A DNA stretch of 38,846 bases from UBA11136 sp964482135 (GCA_964482135.1 CAYZWF010000020.1:1-38846), one strand, 5' to 3'; counted from the first letter of the stretch, positions 1 to 7,059 are shown. Program-made: numbers and translations. The notes: a model not told the origin generated them from the letters alone.

Positions 1-362
1 GCTGCAATGGGCCAAAATGTGAATACTTCGAGCTTATCTATGTCAGCCCCTAAATAAATTACCGATATATTTGGAAGCAGAAACTTTAACAGCCGTCCGG
101 GATATCTGATGGCGTCGCATCTCAGTATTTTGGCAAGCGCCCCGATGGGTCTGCGGCTGTCGAAGGCCTTTGATTTGCATTGCGCCCAGAAAATTGCGGC
201 CTGTTCGTTTTTTGCGGACTTTATTACGTCACTAAATCTGACTCTGTACTCGTCCCACCGTCTCTCGCTTTCCCGGTTCTCTTGCCTGGGGACGCTTGAC
301 CTATCAAGCTCAATTGCACGTGCGTAGTTCTTCCTGCAAATTTCTAGAATATTTGTGTTCAT
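1..362 (-). CDS. Hypothetical protein, partial (runs off the left edge)
   Basis: The frame is open on the minus strand from an ATG at 362 down to base 1, giving 120 codons with no stop, so the C-terminus lies outside the window. The product begins MNTNILEICRKNYARAIELD and is a soluble-looking, charged protein with several Trp and Cys residues. I recognise no family or motif. The start has only a weak purine-rich stretch (AAAGA) upstream. Codon use is unlike the rest of the window: AGA, AGG and ATA are frequent and the composition is clearly less GC-rich, which suggests acquired DNA and fits its place beside a phage-type lysis cassette. No function is proposed. It could also be a fragment of a decayed gene. 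Confidence 0.5.
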   Translation of the reverse strand, partial: MNTNILEICRKNYARAIELDRSSVPRQENRESERRWDEYRVRFSDVIKSAKNEQAAIFWAQCKSKAFDSRRPIGALAKILRCDAIRYPGRLLKFLLPNISVIYLGADIDKLEVFTFWPIA

Positions 363-384
363 CGATTTAATCTTTGTTGATTGC

Positions 385-401
385 GGGGTTGTTGAAACCC
401 C
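385..401. repeat. Short hairpin upstream of the left-edge gene
   Basis: GGGGTT and AACCCC form a perfect 6-bp stem around a 5-base loop, 23 bases upstream of the start of the minus-strand gene. It could be an operator or an mRNA hairpin. The rest of 363-711 has no supported gene; it holds this hairpin and the terminator at 625-647. Confidence 0.3.
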
Positions 402-624
402 ATTGTGCGACCGGAAATGCCGACGGGCTCCTGTTTTGGACTGATATTTCCCGGATAACCGTCAAATTGGCCCCGACATTATCCTGTTTCCACCGTCATT
501 AAAATAGCTTCGCTTCAGCGTCTGATCCTGGGCGAATCCCTTCGCTGGCGGCGGTCTCGGGCCTTTCGGATAAGTCCCGGAGAGCTAAAACCCGGGGCGA
601 CCCGTTCCGACCCGTCCTTCCTAT

Positions 625-647
625 ACCGCCTTTCGGGCGGTTTTTTT
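625..647 (+). terminator. Rho-independent terminator
   Basis: ACCGCC pairs with GGCGGT around a TTTCG loop and is followed directly by a run of seven T. It is oriented rightward and lies just upstream of the lysis cassette. It would end a transcript coming from the left, although no plus-strand gene is visible there, so an upstream gene may have been lost. Confidence 0.7.
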
Positions 648-711
648 ACGTCCCCCCCCGCCGGTAACGACCAGCGGCTTTTTTTATGTCTCAAGAAAAA
701 GGAGAAACAAC

Positions 712-1038
712 ATGTCCGAGGCATGGACCGTAAATCTGTCCTGGTGGATCACGGCGGTGGAAATCCCCGTCCTGGCCGGGATGTTCTGGCTCATCTGGCG
801 TACCCGCCGCGACGCCGAACAGGCCGCCACCCGCAACCGCCGCGACTGCGAGGCCGTCACCGCCGACTTGCGCGAGCGGCTGTCCCTGCACCGGCTCGAC
901 GTGACCAAGAACTTCGCCTCCATCGAATGCTTGAAAGACCTGGAACGGCGGCTTACCGGCCATCTGGTGCGTATCGAGACCAAGCTCGATAACAGCCTGA
1001 TCTCGGACCACCATCGCGACGCGGGAGGCCGGCCATGA
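712..1038 (+). CDS. Small membrane protein of phage-type lysis cassette
   Basis: A 108-residue protein with one transmembrane helix at about residues 11-29 (rich in Trp, Ile, Leu) followed by a charged, probably coiled-coil cytoplasmic part. The start has a good ribosome binding site (AAGGAGAAACAAC before ATG). The stop overlaps the start of the next gene as ATGA, so the two are translationally coupled. By position, directly before a cell wall hydrolase, it is probably a lysis accessory protein or an unusual holin, but no family motif is recognised. The single N-terminal anchor plus coil is also compatible with a spanin-like or structural role. The function is inferred from context only. Confidence 0.6.
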   Translation: MSEAWTVNLSWWITAVEIPVLAGMFWLIWRTRRDAEQAATRNRRDCEAVTADLRERLSLHRLDVTKNFASIECLKDLERRLTGHLVRIETKLDNSLISDHHRDAGGRP

Positions 1039-1544
1039 TGCGGCCGCCGCGCCTGGTGCCGGTTCCCCATTTAATTCTCGGTCCTGCGCCTGAAACCCAT
1101 GAAACACCAGAAGCGGCGCAAGACGATGCCGTGGACGTGCTTGCCCGCACCATCTGGGGCGAGGCCCGGGGCGAGGGGCTGCGCGGCATGGAGGCGGTGG
1201 CCTGTGTGGTCATGAACCGGGTGCGCCACGCCCAAAACCGCCGCGCCATCGGCGCCCGCCACTGGTGGGGCGATGACGTGGCGTCCGTGTGCCGCAAGCC
1301 GTTCCAGTTTTCGTGTTGGAACACGAACGATCCCAATCGCGAAAAACTTCTCTCGGTCTCCGCCGACGATGCGCTGTTCGCCATATGCCAGCGCGCCGCC
1401 CGGCGGGCGGTGGCGGGCGTTCTCGACGATGTGACGCGCGGCGCCACCCATTATCACGCCAAAGGCGTGTTCCCCCTCTGGGCGCGGGGACGTGCGCCCA
1501 GTACCGATATCGGCAACCACCTTTTCTACAACCAAGTGAGGTAA
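1035..1544 (+). CDS. Cell wall hydrolase, SleB/CwlJ type (phage endolysin)
   Basis: A 169-residue protein of the Hydrolase_2 (SleB/CwlJ) family, which cleaves peptidoglycan glycan strands. The family core starts at about residue 35 with LARTIWGEARGEG, where the Glu of GEARGE is the expected catalytic residue, and continues through AVACVVMNRV, the Cys/Trp-rich FQFSCWN segment and GATHYHA near the C-terminus. There is no signal peptide, as is usual for a holin-dependent phage endolysin; host SleB enzymes usually carry one. It overlaps the preceding gene by 4 bases and is followed after 4 bases by a holin-like gene. The role in lysis is inferred from family and neighbours. Confidence 0.85.
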   Translation: MMRPPRLVPVPHLILGPAPETHETPEAAQDDAVDVLARTIWGEARGEGLRGMEAVACVVMNRVRHAQNRRAIGARHWWGDDVASVCRKPFQFSCWNTNDPNREKLLSVSADDALFAICQRAARRAVAGVLDDVTRGATHYHAKGVFPLWARGRAPSTDIGNHLFYNQVR

Positions 1545-1548
1545 CACC

Positions 1549-1722
1549 ATGATTGACTACATTCTCGACCGTTTGCGCGAGCCCTCCACCTATGCCGGTC
1601 TGGCCGGCGTGTTGGCGGCGCTCCATGTGAATCTCGACCCTGGCCTGTGGCAGGTCATGGTCGATGCCGGCGTGGCCCTGGCGGGCATCGCCGCCTTCTT
1701 CGTTCAGGAAGGGGAGGCATGA
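1549..1722 (+). CDS. Putative holin-like small membrane protein
   Basis: A 57-residue protein beginning MIDYILDRLREPSTYAGLAG, with two short hydrophobic stretches (about 16-27 and 36-50) separated by a short polar turn. It sits 4 bases after the endolysin stop, behind a GTGAGGTAACACC leader, and its TGA overlaps the ATG of the next gene (ATGA). The REPSTY start followed by hydrophobic segments is common in small phage holin-like proteins. Calling it a holin rests on size, hydrophobicity and position rather than a diagnostic motif. Confidence 0.6.
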   Translation: MIDYILDRLREPSTYAGLAGVLAALHVNLDPGLWQVMVDAGVALAGIAAFFVQEGEA

Positions 1723-1928
1723 ACGGCCTCTATCTCGCGCTTCTTTCCCTGTTCCTCATCGCCGCCGCCCTGTGGCTGGCCCGGCGATGGGGGCGGGAAG
1801 GGGCCGAACGCGACCTGGCTGAAAAGGAGGCCGAACATGCCCGCAAACGCCATCAAATCGACGAAACGGTATCTGCTCTTTCTGATGATGATCTCGATAC
1901 TGAGCTTGAACGCATGCGCCGGAAGTAG
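1719..1928 (+). CDS. Rz-like inner-membrane spanin (i-spanin)
   Basis: A 69-residue protein with an N-terminal transmembrane helix (residues 3-20) followed by a charged, alpha-helical periplasmic stretch rich in Glu, Lys and Arg. This is the architecture of Rz-type i-spanins, which join the inner membrane to the outer-membrane lipoprotein Rz1 to disrupt the Gram-negative envelope during lysis. It overlaps the holin-like gene by 4 bases, and the next gene starts inside it in another frame, the classical nested Rz/Rz1 arrangement. It is shorter than lambda Rz. Support comes mainly from architecture and the nested partner. Confidence 0.6.
   Translation: MNGLYLALLSLFLIAAALWLARRWGREGAERDLAEKEAEHARKRHQIDETVSALSDDDLDTELERMRRK
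1824..1839 (+). promoter_or_regulatory. Strong internal ribosome binding site for the nested Rz1-like gene
   Basis: AAGGAGG at 1824-1830, six bases before the ATG at 1837, is a near-perfect Shine-Dalgarno sequence lying inside the coding sequence of the Rz-like gene. It supports the nested frame as a real gene. Confidence 0.7.
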
Positions 1929-2040
1929 CGGCTGTTCCTGGACGCGCCGTATAATTATCTCAAAGGACGACTTTCTTACCCGCCCCACCGCCGAACAGAT
2001 CGTGGCCCATAACCGGGCGGTGGAAGCATTCTGCCGCTAG
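1837..2040 (+). CDS. Rz1-like outer-membrane spanin lipoprotein (o-spanin), nested
   Basis: A 67-residue lipoprotein precursor in the +1 frame relative to the Rz-like gene; the first 92 bases overlap it. Residues 11-26 form a hydrophobic signal ending in a lipobox (LNA) before Cys27. The mature part is short and ends with KDDFLTRPTAEQIVAHNRAVEAFC, resembling the D-x-LT-x-x-T-x-x-QI-x-x-HN pattern of Rz1-like proteins in alphaproteobacterial phages. It is preceded by a near-perfect ribosome binding site inside the upstream gene. The partner is the Rz-like protein encoded from 1719. This nested pair is the best evidence that the cassette is phage-derived. Confidence 0.65.
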   Translation: MPANAIKSTKRYLLFLMMISILSLNACAGSSGCSWTRRIIISKDDFLTRPTAEQIVAHNRAVEAFCR

Positions 2041-2059
2041 ATCTGTTTTGTTCCCTCCT

Positions 2060-2260
2060 TCAGGCCGCCCACAGCATGGCGCGGTAGATGGCGCGCGCCT
2101 GGGCCAGGCTGAGGCCGCCCACGGTGGCGCCGATACGCATCATATCCTCGCTGGGTTCGGTGGGAACCAGGGCGCACTCGCAGCCGTCCGTGGCTTCCAC
2201 CATGCGCAGGGCATAATCGAGAGGGGAGTGGCGGGGGGCATTATCGGGGGAATCGGACAT
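2060..2260 (-). CDS. Small hypothetical protein
   Basis: A 66-residue soluble protein starting MSDSPDNAPRHSPLDYALRM. The frame is open further upstream, but the ATG at 2260 is chosen because it has a good ribosome binding site (CAGGAGACCGCC). The protein contains two Cys (in DGCECA) and a C-terminal helix ending AIYRAMLWAA. No family is recognised. It is convergent with the lysis cassette, ending 20 bases from the Rz1-like gene. It may be phage cargo or a host gene at the cassette border. Confidence 0.55.
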   Translation of the reverse strand: MSDSPDNAPRHSPLDYALRMVEATDGCECALVPTEPSEDMMRIGATVGGLSLAQARAIYRAMLWAA

Positions 2261-2525
2261 GGCGGTCTCCTGCAGATGTGACAAGGATTGCTTACCCCCG
2301 GTTCCGCAAAGGCCGTGCCAGACCGCCGCCGCCGCTGTTCCCGGCTCTGATGGCATGAAAAATATAGTAAAATCAACGCTATATAGGACATCCTGAGGTT
2401 TCCCGTCATTTCCGCCGCCGCCGCCGCTTCGTTGCAGAATGCATTTGCCGCCGCACAGGCTCTCGCATTTTGCAAATATCCCCGCCCCCCTGTTCGCCAC
2501 GGCCATCTTCGGCTAGGGTCGGGGC

Positions 2526-2882
2526 ATGCCGAGGCAGCCCATCTATCATATCTGTTCAGATCACGTCTGGCGGGCATTCGAGGAAGGCGGAGAGCTCACC
2601 GCCGAGCCGCCGCCACGGGGCGAAGGCTTCCTTCATTTTTCCACCGCCGATCAACTCGCGGAAAGTGGCGCCATTCACTTCGCGGGCCGGGAAGACCTGG
2701 TTCTTCTGACGGTGGATTCAGGGCGGCTGGGCTCCGGGTTGAAATGGGAGCCCTCACGGGGCGGCGCCCTGTTTCCCCATCTCTATGGGCCGTTGCCCCA
2801 TGACGCCGTGATCCGGGCGGAGTTTCTCTCCCTTGGCCACGATGGAAATCCCGCCATTCCGCCCCTTTTGGACGAGGTGTAG
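2526..2882 (+). CDS. DUF952 family protein
   Basis: A 118-residue protein matching the DUF952 family. Visible signatures are IYHICSDHVWRAFEEGG at the N-terminus, GEGFLHFSTADQLAE (the FIHxS-type motif), and LKWEPSRGGALFPHLYGPL in the second half. The fold is thought to be related to ADP-ribosyltransferase-like proteins, but the biochemical role is unknown. It ends 5 bases before pyrD, so the two are probably co-transcribed, an arrangement common in alphaproteobacteria. Confidence 0.85.
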   Translation: MPRQPIYHICSDHVWRAFEEGGELTAEPPPRGEGFLHFSTADQLAESGAIHFAGREDLVLLTVDSGRLGSGLKWEPSRGGALFPHLYGPLPHDAVIRAEFLSLGHDGNPAIPPLLDEV

Positions 2883-2887
2883 GGGTA

Positions 2888-3979
2888 ATGGACGCCTACC
2901 GCGCCATCGGCCCCCTGCTGCGGCTGTTGCCACCGGAAACCGCCCACGGGCTGAGCCTGTGGGCACTCGGTCATGGACTGGCCCCCACCATGACCGCTGG
3001 AGATGCGGCTTCCGATCCGCTTTTGGCGAGCCGGGTCTGGGGGCTGGAATTTCCTCATCCCATCGGTCTTGCCGCCGGTTTCGACAAGGACGCCCGCGCC
3101 TTGGGAGCCCTGTTCGATCTTGGTTTTTCTTTCGTGGAGGCGGGCACGGTGACGCCGCTTCCCCAGCCCGGGAACCCCAGGCCGCGCATGTTCCGCCTTG
3201 CCGCCGACGAGGCCGTGGTCAACCGTTTCGGCTTCAACAGCAAAGGTCTGGACGCCTTCGTGGCGAGGCTTGGGGCTTTCCGGGACGCGTTACCCGGCAA
3301 GGGGATCGTCGGCGCCAACCTTGGCCGCAACCGCCACAGCAGCGATGCCGCCGCCGATTATGCCGCCGGCGTTTTCCGTTGCGCGGCGCTGGCCGACTAT
3401 CTGGTGATCAATGTGTCTTCGCCCAATACGCCGGGCCTGCGCGACCTTCAGACCGGGGAACGCTTGGAAGAGCTTCTCGAACAGGTAACGGCGGCGCGGG
3501 ATGCGGCATGTTCCGGCGGGCGGCGGGCGCCGTTATTGCTGAAGCTGGCGCCGGACCTGGTCTTGCAAGAGCGCGAAGCCATCGCCGGGGTGGTCATGAA
3601 GTCGGCCGGAGATTCCGGCATAGACGGCCTGATTATCGGTAATACCACCCTGTCCCGCCCCGATACCCTGCGGAGCCGCCACCGCCATGAGGCGGGCGGC
3701 CTGTCGGGCCGTCCTCTGCTCGATCTTTCCACCGAAGTGCTGCGTGATTTTTACCGCCTCACGGAAGGCAGGCTTCCCCTTATAGGCGTGGGCGGGGTAT
3801 CCAGCGGCCGCGACGCCTATCTTAAAATCAGGGCCGGGGCTTCCCTGGTCCAGCTTTATACCGCCTTTGCCTATCATGGCCCGGCATTGATTGGACGCAT
3901 CAGGGGAGACCTGAGCGATCTTCTTCGCGCCGACGGCTATTCTTGCGTGACCGAAGCGGTGGGGGTGGATGCGCGATGA
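2888..3979 (+). CDS. pyrD: Dihydroorotate dehydrogenase (quinone), class 2
   Basis: A 363-residue enzyme that oxidises dihydroorotate to orotate in pyrimidine synthesis, passing electrons to quinone at the inner membrane. Its length and N-terminal amphipathic extension (about residues 1-40) are typical of class 2. FMN and substrate motifs are in order: PIGLAAGFDKDA, NRFGFNSKG, NVSSPNTPGLRDLQ with the Ser of the class 2 active site, KLAPDL, IGNTTLSRP and LIGVGGVSSGRDA. The start ATG follows the DUF952 stop by 5 bases with GAGGTGTAGGGGTA as ribosome binding region. Nothing is odd about it. Confidence 0.95.
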   Translation: MDAYRAIGPLLRLLPPETAHGLSLWALGHGLAPTMTAGDAASDPLLASRVWGLEFPHPIGLAAGFDKDARALGALFDLGFSFVEAGTVTPLPQPGNPRPRMFRLAADEAVVNRFGFNSKGLDAFVARLGAFRDALPGKGIVGANLGRNRHSSDAAADYAAGVFRCAALADYLVINVSSPNTPGLRDLQTGERLEELLEQVTAARDAACSGGRRAPLLLKLAPDLVLQEREAIAGVVMKSAGDSGIDGLIIGNTTLSRPDTLRSRHRHEAGGLSGRPLLDLSTEVLRDFYRLTEGRLPLIGVGGVSSGRDAYLKIRAGASLVQLYTAFAYHGPALIGRIRGDLSDLLRADGYSCVTEAVGVDAR

Positions 3980-4016
3980 TATGTATTTTCCCGGATATGC
4001 ATTTTATGGGGAGGCC

Positions 4017-4124
4017 ATGAGGCGGCCCAGAACAATCAGAACAACCCAGACAATAAGTATTGAACTGGGGGGGCAAAGCTTGGCACCCTTGTGGGGACTT
4101 TGGTTACATCAGAGCGCGAGGTAA
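4017..4124 (+). CDS. Possible 35-residue small protein upstream of the EAL gene
   Basis: A short frame starting MRRPRTIRTTQTISIELG, with a good ribosome binding site (GGGGAGG) four bases before the ATG at 4017. The predicted protein is basic at the N-terminus and has a Trp/Leu-rich end (LWGLWLHQ). The stop is 9 bases before the EAL protein start, so it could be a leader or coupling ORF. No family is recognised; the evidence is the ribosome binding site and position. Confidence 0.35.
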   Translation: MRRPRTIRTTQTISIELGGQSLAPLWGLWLHQSAR

Positions 4125-4133
4125 AGACCGGGG

Positions 4134-5450
4134 ATGACGCCGCTCTTTCACGTTATTGTCTTTCTGTCTTATCTGATTCTCGCCGGGATCGTGGTGATTA
4201 CCCTTCCCCTTACCTTTCCCGGGGCCACGGATTCCCTGGGACTGGCCGTGGGCGGCGTGGTCGTGCTGGTGGGAGCGCTCATCCACATGGCCTATGCCTT
4301 TTTTGAAAGCCGGCGGCGTTTGCGTGCCGAAATCATCCGTCTGCGTACCGATCAGTCCCTGTTTGTGGGGCAGCAGGCGCGCGCCGATGGCACCGCACAG
4401 CTTATTCTCGATGCTGGTACCGTGCCGCCATCGGGGCCACCATCGGGGCCACCACCGAAGCCGACAGCAAAGGACAAGAAAAGCCAGGCCGAAGAGCGGG
4501 TACGCAAACATCTGGTGTCCAGGCTTTTCAAGGGCACGGCTTCTCCGGAGAAGAAGACCGCCTCGCGCTCGTCAAAAAAGCCCCGGGTAAAACGGCCTCC
4601 AGAGAAAAAAGACCCACAAGAGAGAAAACGCTCCGGCAAGGGTGCCGGCAAATCAAAAAAGCTAAAGAAGGGAAAGCAGCGCCAGGAACCAAGGATCGTC
4701 GGTGCCTCCGACCACGAGGATTCGGCGGTCATCGAGATTGTCACCGACGCGCTCAATGCCGGGCGCGTGGATCTCATGCTCCAGCCCATTGTCACCCTGC
4801 CGCAGCGCAGGCTCAATTTCTTCGAATGTTTCTCACGGGTCAGAACCGAAAACTCCGCGCTTCTGCCCCAGCAATATCTGCAGATCGCCGAGAGGAAGGG
4901 GCTAATCGCCGCCATCGACAACATGCTTCTTTTCCGCTGTGTGCAGCTGGTACGGAAAAACCAGCGCGCCCATCGCGGCCTTGGGTTCTTCTGCAATATT
5001 TCCACCTATTCCCTGGCGGACGAGGATTTCTTCGGGGAGTTCATCTCCTATCTTCTGGAAAACGCCGAGTTGGCGCCGAGCCTGATTTTCGAGTTCGCCC
5101 AGAACGATATGGCCCAGCTTGACGGCAAGGGTCTGGAAAATCTCGAGCAAATGTCGAATATGGGATTCCGTTTCTCAATCGATCAGGTCACCCGTCTCGA
5201 CATGAATTTCGATGAAATCGCCAGCCGCCGCGTGAAATTCGTCAAGGTGCCCATCACCCTTCTTCTCCGTGAGGCCAAGAACAAGGGGGATCTGGCGGAG
5301 ATGAAGGAAACCTTCGATCTTCTCAATATGGATATCATCGCCGAACGCATCGAGGATGATGATTCACTGCTGCAATTGCTCGACCAGCCCATTCACCTGG
5401 GCCAGGGATATCTTCTGGGTAAGCCAAGGATCAGCCGTGAAAGCGCCTGA
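4134..5450 (+). CDS. Membrane-anchored degenerate EAL-domain protein (TipF-like architecture)
   Basis: A 438-residue protein with two N-terminal transmembrane helices (about 6-28 and 34-56), a short coiled coil, a Pro-rich stretch (98-110), a very Lys/Arg-rich linker (about 135-185), and a C-terminal EAL-type domain (about 195-435). The catalytic signature is eroded: the EAL motif is ECF (Glu231), the second acidic residue of the DD motif is Gln351 (SIDQVT), and the second Glu of the ExxE-type motif is Gln323. Asn289, Lys371, Glu404 and QGY (424-426) remain. It therefore probably binds cyclic di-GMP or a partner rather than hydrolysing it. Two anchors plus a degenerate EAL recall TipF, a flagellar placement factor of Caulobacter; that link is an inference from architecture. 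Confidence 0.8.
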   Translation: MTPLFHVIVFLSYLILAGIVVITLPLTFPGATDSLGLAVGGVVVLVGALIHMAYAFFESRRRLRAEIIRLRTDQSLFVGQQARADGTAQLILDAGTVPPSGPPSGPPPKPTAKDKKSQAEERVRKHLVSRLFKGTASPEKKTASRSSKKPRVKRPPEKKDPQERKRSGKGAGKSKKLKKGKQRQEPRIVGASDHEDSAVIEIVTDALNAGRVDLMLQPIVTLPQRRLNFFECFSRVRTENSALLPQQYLQIAERKGLIAAIDNMLLFRCVQLVRKNQRAHRGLGFFCNISTYSLADEDFFGEFISYLLENAELAPSLIFEFAQNDMAQLDGKGLENLEQMSNMGFRFSIDQVTRLDMNFDEIASRRVKFVKVPITLLLREAKNKGDLAEMKETFDLLNMDIIAERIEDDDSLLQLLDQPIHLGQGYLLGKPRISRESA

Positions 5451-6351
5451 CTCCTCGCCAGCCGACGGGGCGTCCCTTGCCATTTATTCCGGCATGGAGG
5501 AACTGGCCGCAAGCTACGACGGGTATATTCTTGATCTGTGGGGGGTCATCCATGACGGCGTTACCGTTTCCCCCGGTGTCATGGATTGCCTTTCCCGCCT
5601 GCGCGAGGCGGGAAAGCGGATTGTCCTGCTGTCCAACGCCCCGCGCCGTTCTCATGTGATCGTGGGGCAGCTGGAGGAATTTGGCGTGCCTGAAAACCTC
5701 TATGACGGCATCATGTCCTCGGGCCAGGAGGCTTATGATCATCTCGCCGCCAGAGACGATCCCTGGTATGCGGCGCTGGGGGAACGCTGTTTCCATATCG
5801 GGCCGGAGCGTGACATGAACATGCTCGAAGGGCTGTCACTGCAGGAGGTGGACACCCTTCCCCAGGCCCAGTTCATCCTCAATACCGGGCCGTGGGACGA
5901 CGGCGCGACGGTAGCCGATTACGAGGAGACCCTCTTGGAAGGCGCGCGGGCGAAGCTGCCCATGATCTGTTCCAACCCGGACTTAGAGGTTGTCCGTGGG
6001 GGAGTCAGGATGATTTGCGCCGGGGCGCTGGCCCGCCGCTACGAGGAACTGGGCGGGGAGGTGCGCTATCACGGCAAGCCCGATAAGGAAATCTACGAGA
6101 GCTGTTTCCATTGTCTCGGCATTGCCGATCACAGCCGTATCCTGGCGGTGGGTGATTCCCTGCGCACCGACATTGCCGGTGGCGAAAACGCCGGTATCGA
6201 TACGCTGCTGGTGACCGACGGCCTGCATGGGGAGGAAATCGGCCTCGCCAGGGGGGAAGCGCCGGACCCCGTCCGTCTCGCCGGGTTTTGCGAGGCGGCA
6301 GGGCATTTTCCCAAGGGCGCCATCACCTCTTTTCGCTGGAATGGGGAATAA
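5437..6351 (+). CDS. HAD-superfamily hydrolase, class IIA, TIGR01459 type
   Basis: A NagD-like phosphatase of about 304 residues. HAD motifs are in order: YILDLWGVIHDG (motif I, nucleophile Asp), LLSNAPRRS (motif II), HGKPDKEIY (motif III Lys) and AVGDSLRTDIAGG (motif IV). The start is uncertain. The GTG at 5437 is preferred because AAGGA lies 6 bases upstream and it overlaps the end of the EAL gene by 14 bases; an ATG at 5494 would remove 19 residues. The substrate is unknown for this family. Overlap with the EAL gene indicates a two-gene operon. Confidence 0.85.
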   Translation: MKAPDSSPADGASLAIYSGMEELAASYDGYILDLWGVIHDGVTVSPGVMDCLSRLREAGKRIVLLSNAPRRSHVIVGQLEEFGVPENLYDGIMSSGQEAYDHLAARDDPWYAALGERCFHIGPERDMNMLEGLSLQEVDTLPQAQFILNTGPWDDGATVADYEETLLEGARAKLPMICSNPDLEVVRGGVRMICAGALARRYEELGGEVRYHGKPDKEIYESCFHCLGIADHSRILAVGDSLRTDIAGGENAGIDTLLVTDGLHGEEIGLARGEAPDPVRLAGFCEAAGHFPKGAITSFRWNGE

Positions 6352-6378
6352 GGGCCCGCTACTCACAAAACCCGCGGC

Positions 6379-6771
6379 TCAGGCTTTCCGGCTGTTTTTC
6401 TCCAGCCAGCCGGCAAAGGCATCCTCGCTGATTTCTTCTTTTCCCAGCGCCCGCATTGCGGTCACGGCTTCCTCTTCGGTCGCGGAGAGGGTAACTCCGC
6501 CGAGACGCAGGATCACATAGGCCGCCATCAGCGCCACATCCAGATTGTTTCCGGGAAAGGGCCTCTCCCGGACCAGTCCCGCGCCATAGGCGGCGGCGGT
6601 GGCGAATGGCGTCTTGCCGTTCTGGTTTCCATTCTGGTTTCTATTCTGGGCGGCGGTTTCGTCTTTTTCCTCGCGTTCCCTCAACTGCGCCAACAGCTCT
6701 TTCAGCCGCGTCTCATCGGCGCGCCACCCCGATTTCCCCGTCCCCGGGTGCGCGCGCAACATACCGCACAT
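6379..6771 (-). CDS. Degenerate Doc (death-on-curing, Fic-fold) toxin
   Basis: A 130-residue Doc-like protein following a MazE/AbrB antitoxin gene. The C-terminal half aligns with Doc: AAAYGAGLVRERPFPGNNLDVALMAAY lies where active Doc has HPFxDGNKRTA, so the Fic His, Asp, Gly and Lys are all replaced. Homology to the Doc N-terminus extends upstream of the first ATG in frame (HPKWREERILTAM, back to about 6807), but no ATG, GTG, TTG or CTG exists there, so the original start codon appears lost. An Asn/Gln-rich stretch (about 44-51, NRNQNGNQNG) from a 12-base repeat sits in the middle. It is probably non-toxic. The alternative is a neofunctionalised Fic-fold protein. Confidence 0.6.
   Translation of the reverse strand: MCGMLRAHPGTGKSGWRADETRLKELLAQLREREEKDETAAQNRNQNGNQNGKTPFATAAAYGAGLVRERPFPGNNLDVALMAAYVILRLGGVTLSATEEEAVTAMRALGKEEISEDAFAGWLEKNSRKA
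6618..6650. repeat. Three-copy 12-base microrepeat in the doc-like gene
   Basis: Three imperfect copies of a TTCTGGTTTCCA-like unit lie in tandem. On the coding strand they encode the Asn-Gln-Asn-Gly repeat of the Doc-like protein. It is a likely slippage expansion in a gene under relaxed selection. Confidence 0.6.
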
Positions 6772-6809
6772 GGCGGTGAGGATGCGTTCCTCACGCCATT
6801 TCGGATGGG

Positions 6810-7034
6810 CTACGGCTCGAGTTCGCGCAACGCGTTTCTGAATTGTCCCGCTCCTTCTTCAAAGGCGTTCACGGCGGCCTGAAAGGTTTCGTCATAGGGT
6901 GTGATGAAAAATCCATAGGGTGCCGGCGTCAGAAAAAGCGTGTCGCCTTCTTTCACCTGCATCTGTGTTCCCACCTCCTTGGGAAGCGTCAGGCCCAGGG
7001 AATTTCCCACTCGGCGTATTTTCAGCGCATGCAT
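6810..7034 (-). CDS. MazE/AbrB-type antitoxin
   Basis: A 74-residue protein with the SpoVT/AbrB swapped-hairpin DNA-binding fold: HALKIRRVGNSLGLTLPKEV followed by VKEGDTLFLTPAPYGFFITPYD. The C-terminal tail (about 50-74) would bind the toxin. It precedes the degenerate doc gene, as in known AbrB-Doc modules. The start at 7034 has a good ribosome binding site (AGGAGAG). It probably autoregulates through the AT-rich palindromic region just upstream. The sequence looks intact, in contrast to its toxin. Confidence 0.85.
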   Translation of the reverse strand: MHALKIRRVGNSLGLTLPKEVGTQMQVKEGDTLFLTPAPYGFFITPYDETFQAAVNAFEEGAGQFRNALRELEP

Positions 7035-7059
7035 GGGGTTCTCTCCTGAATTCGGGCTA

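Noticed and set aside
109..327. A 72-codon plus-strand frame near the left edge
   Set aside because: It is antisense to the open minus-strand frame that runs off the window and has no ribosome binding site.
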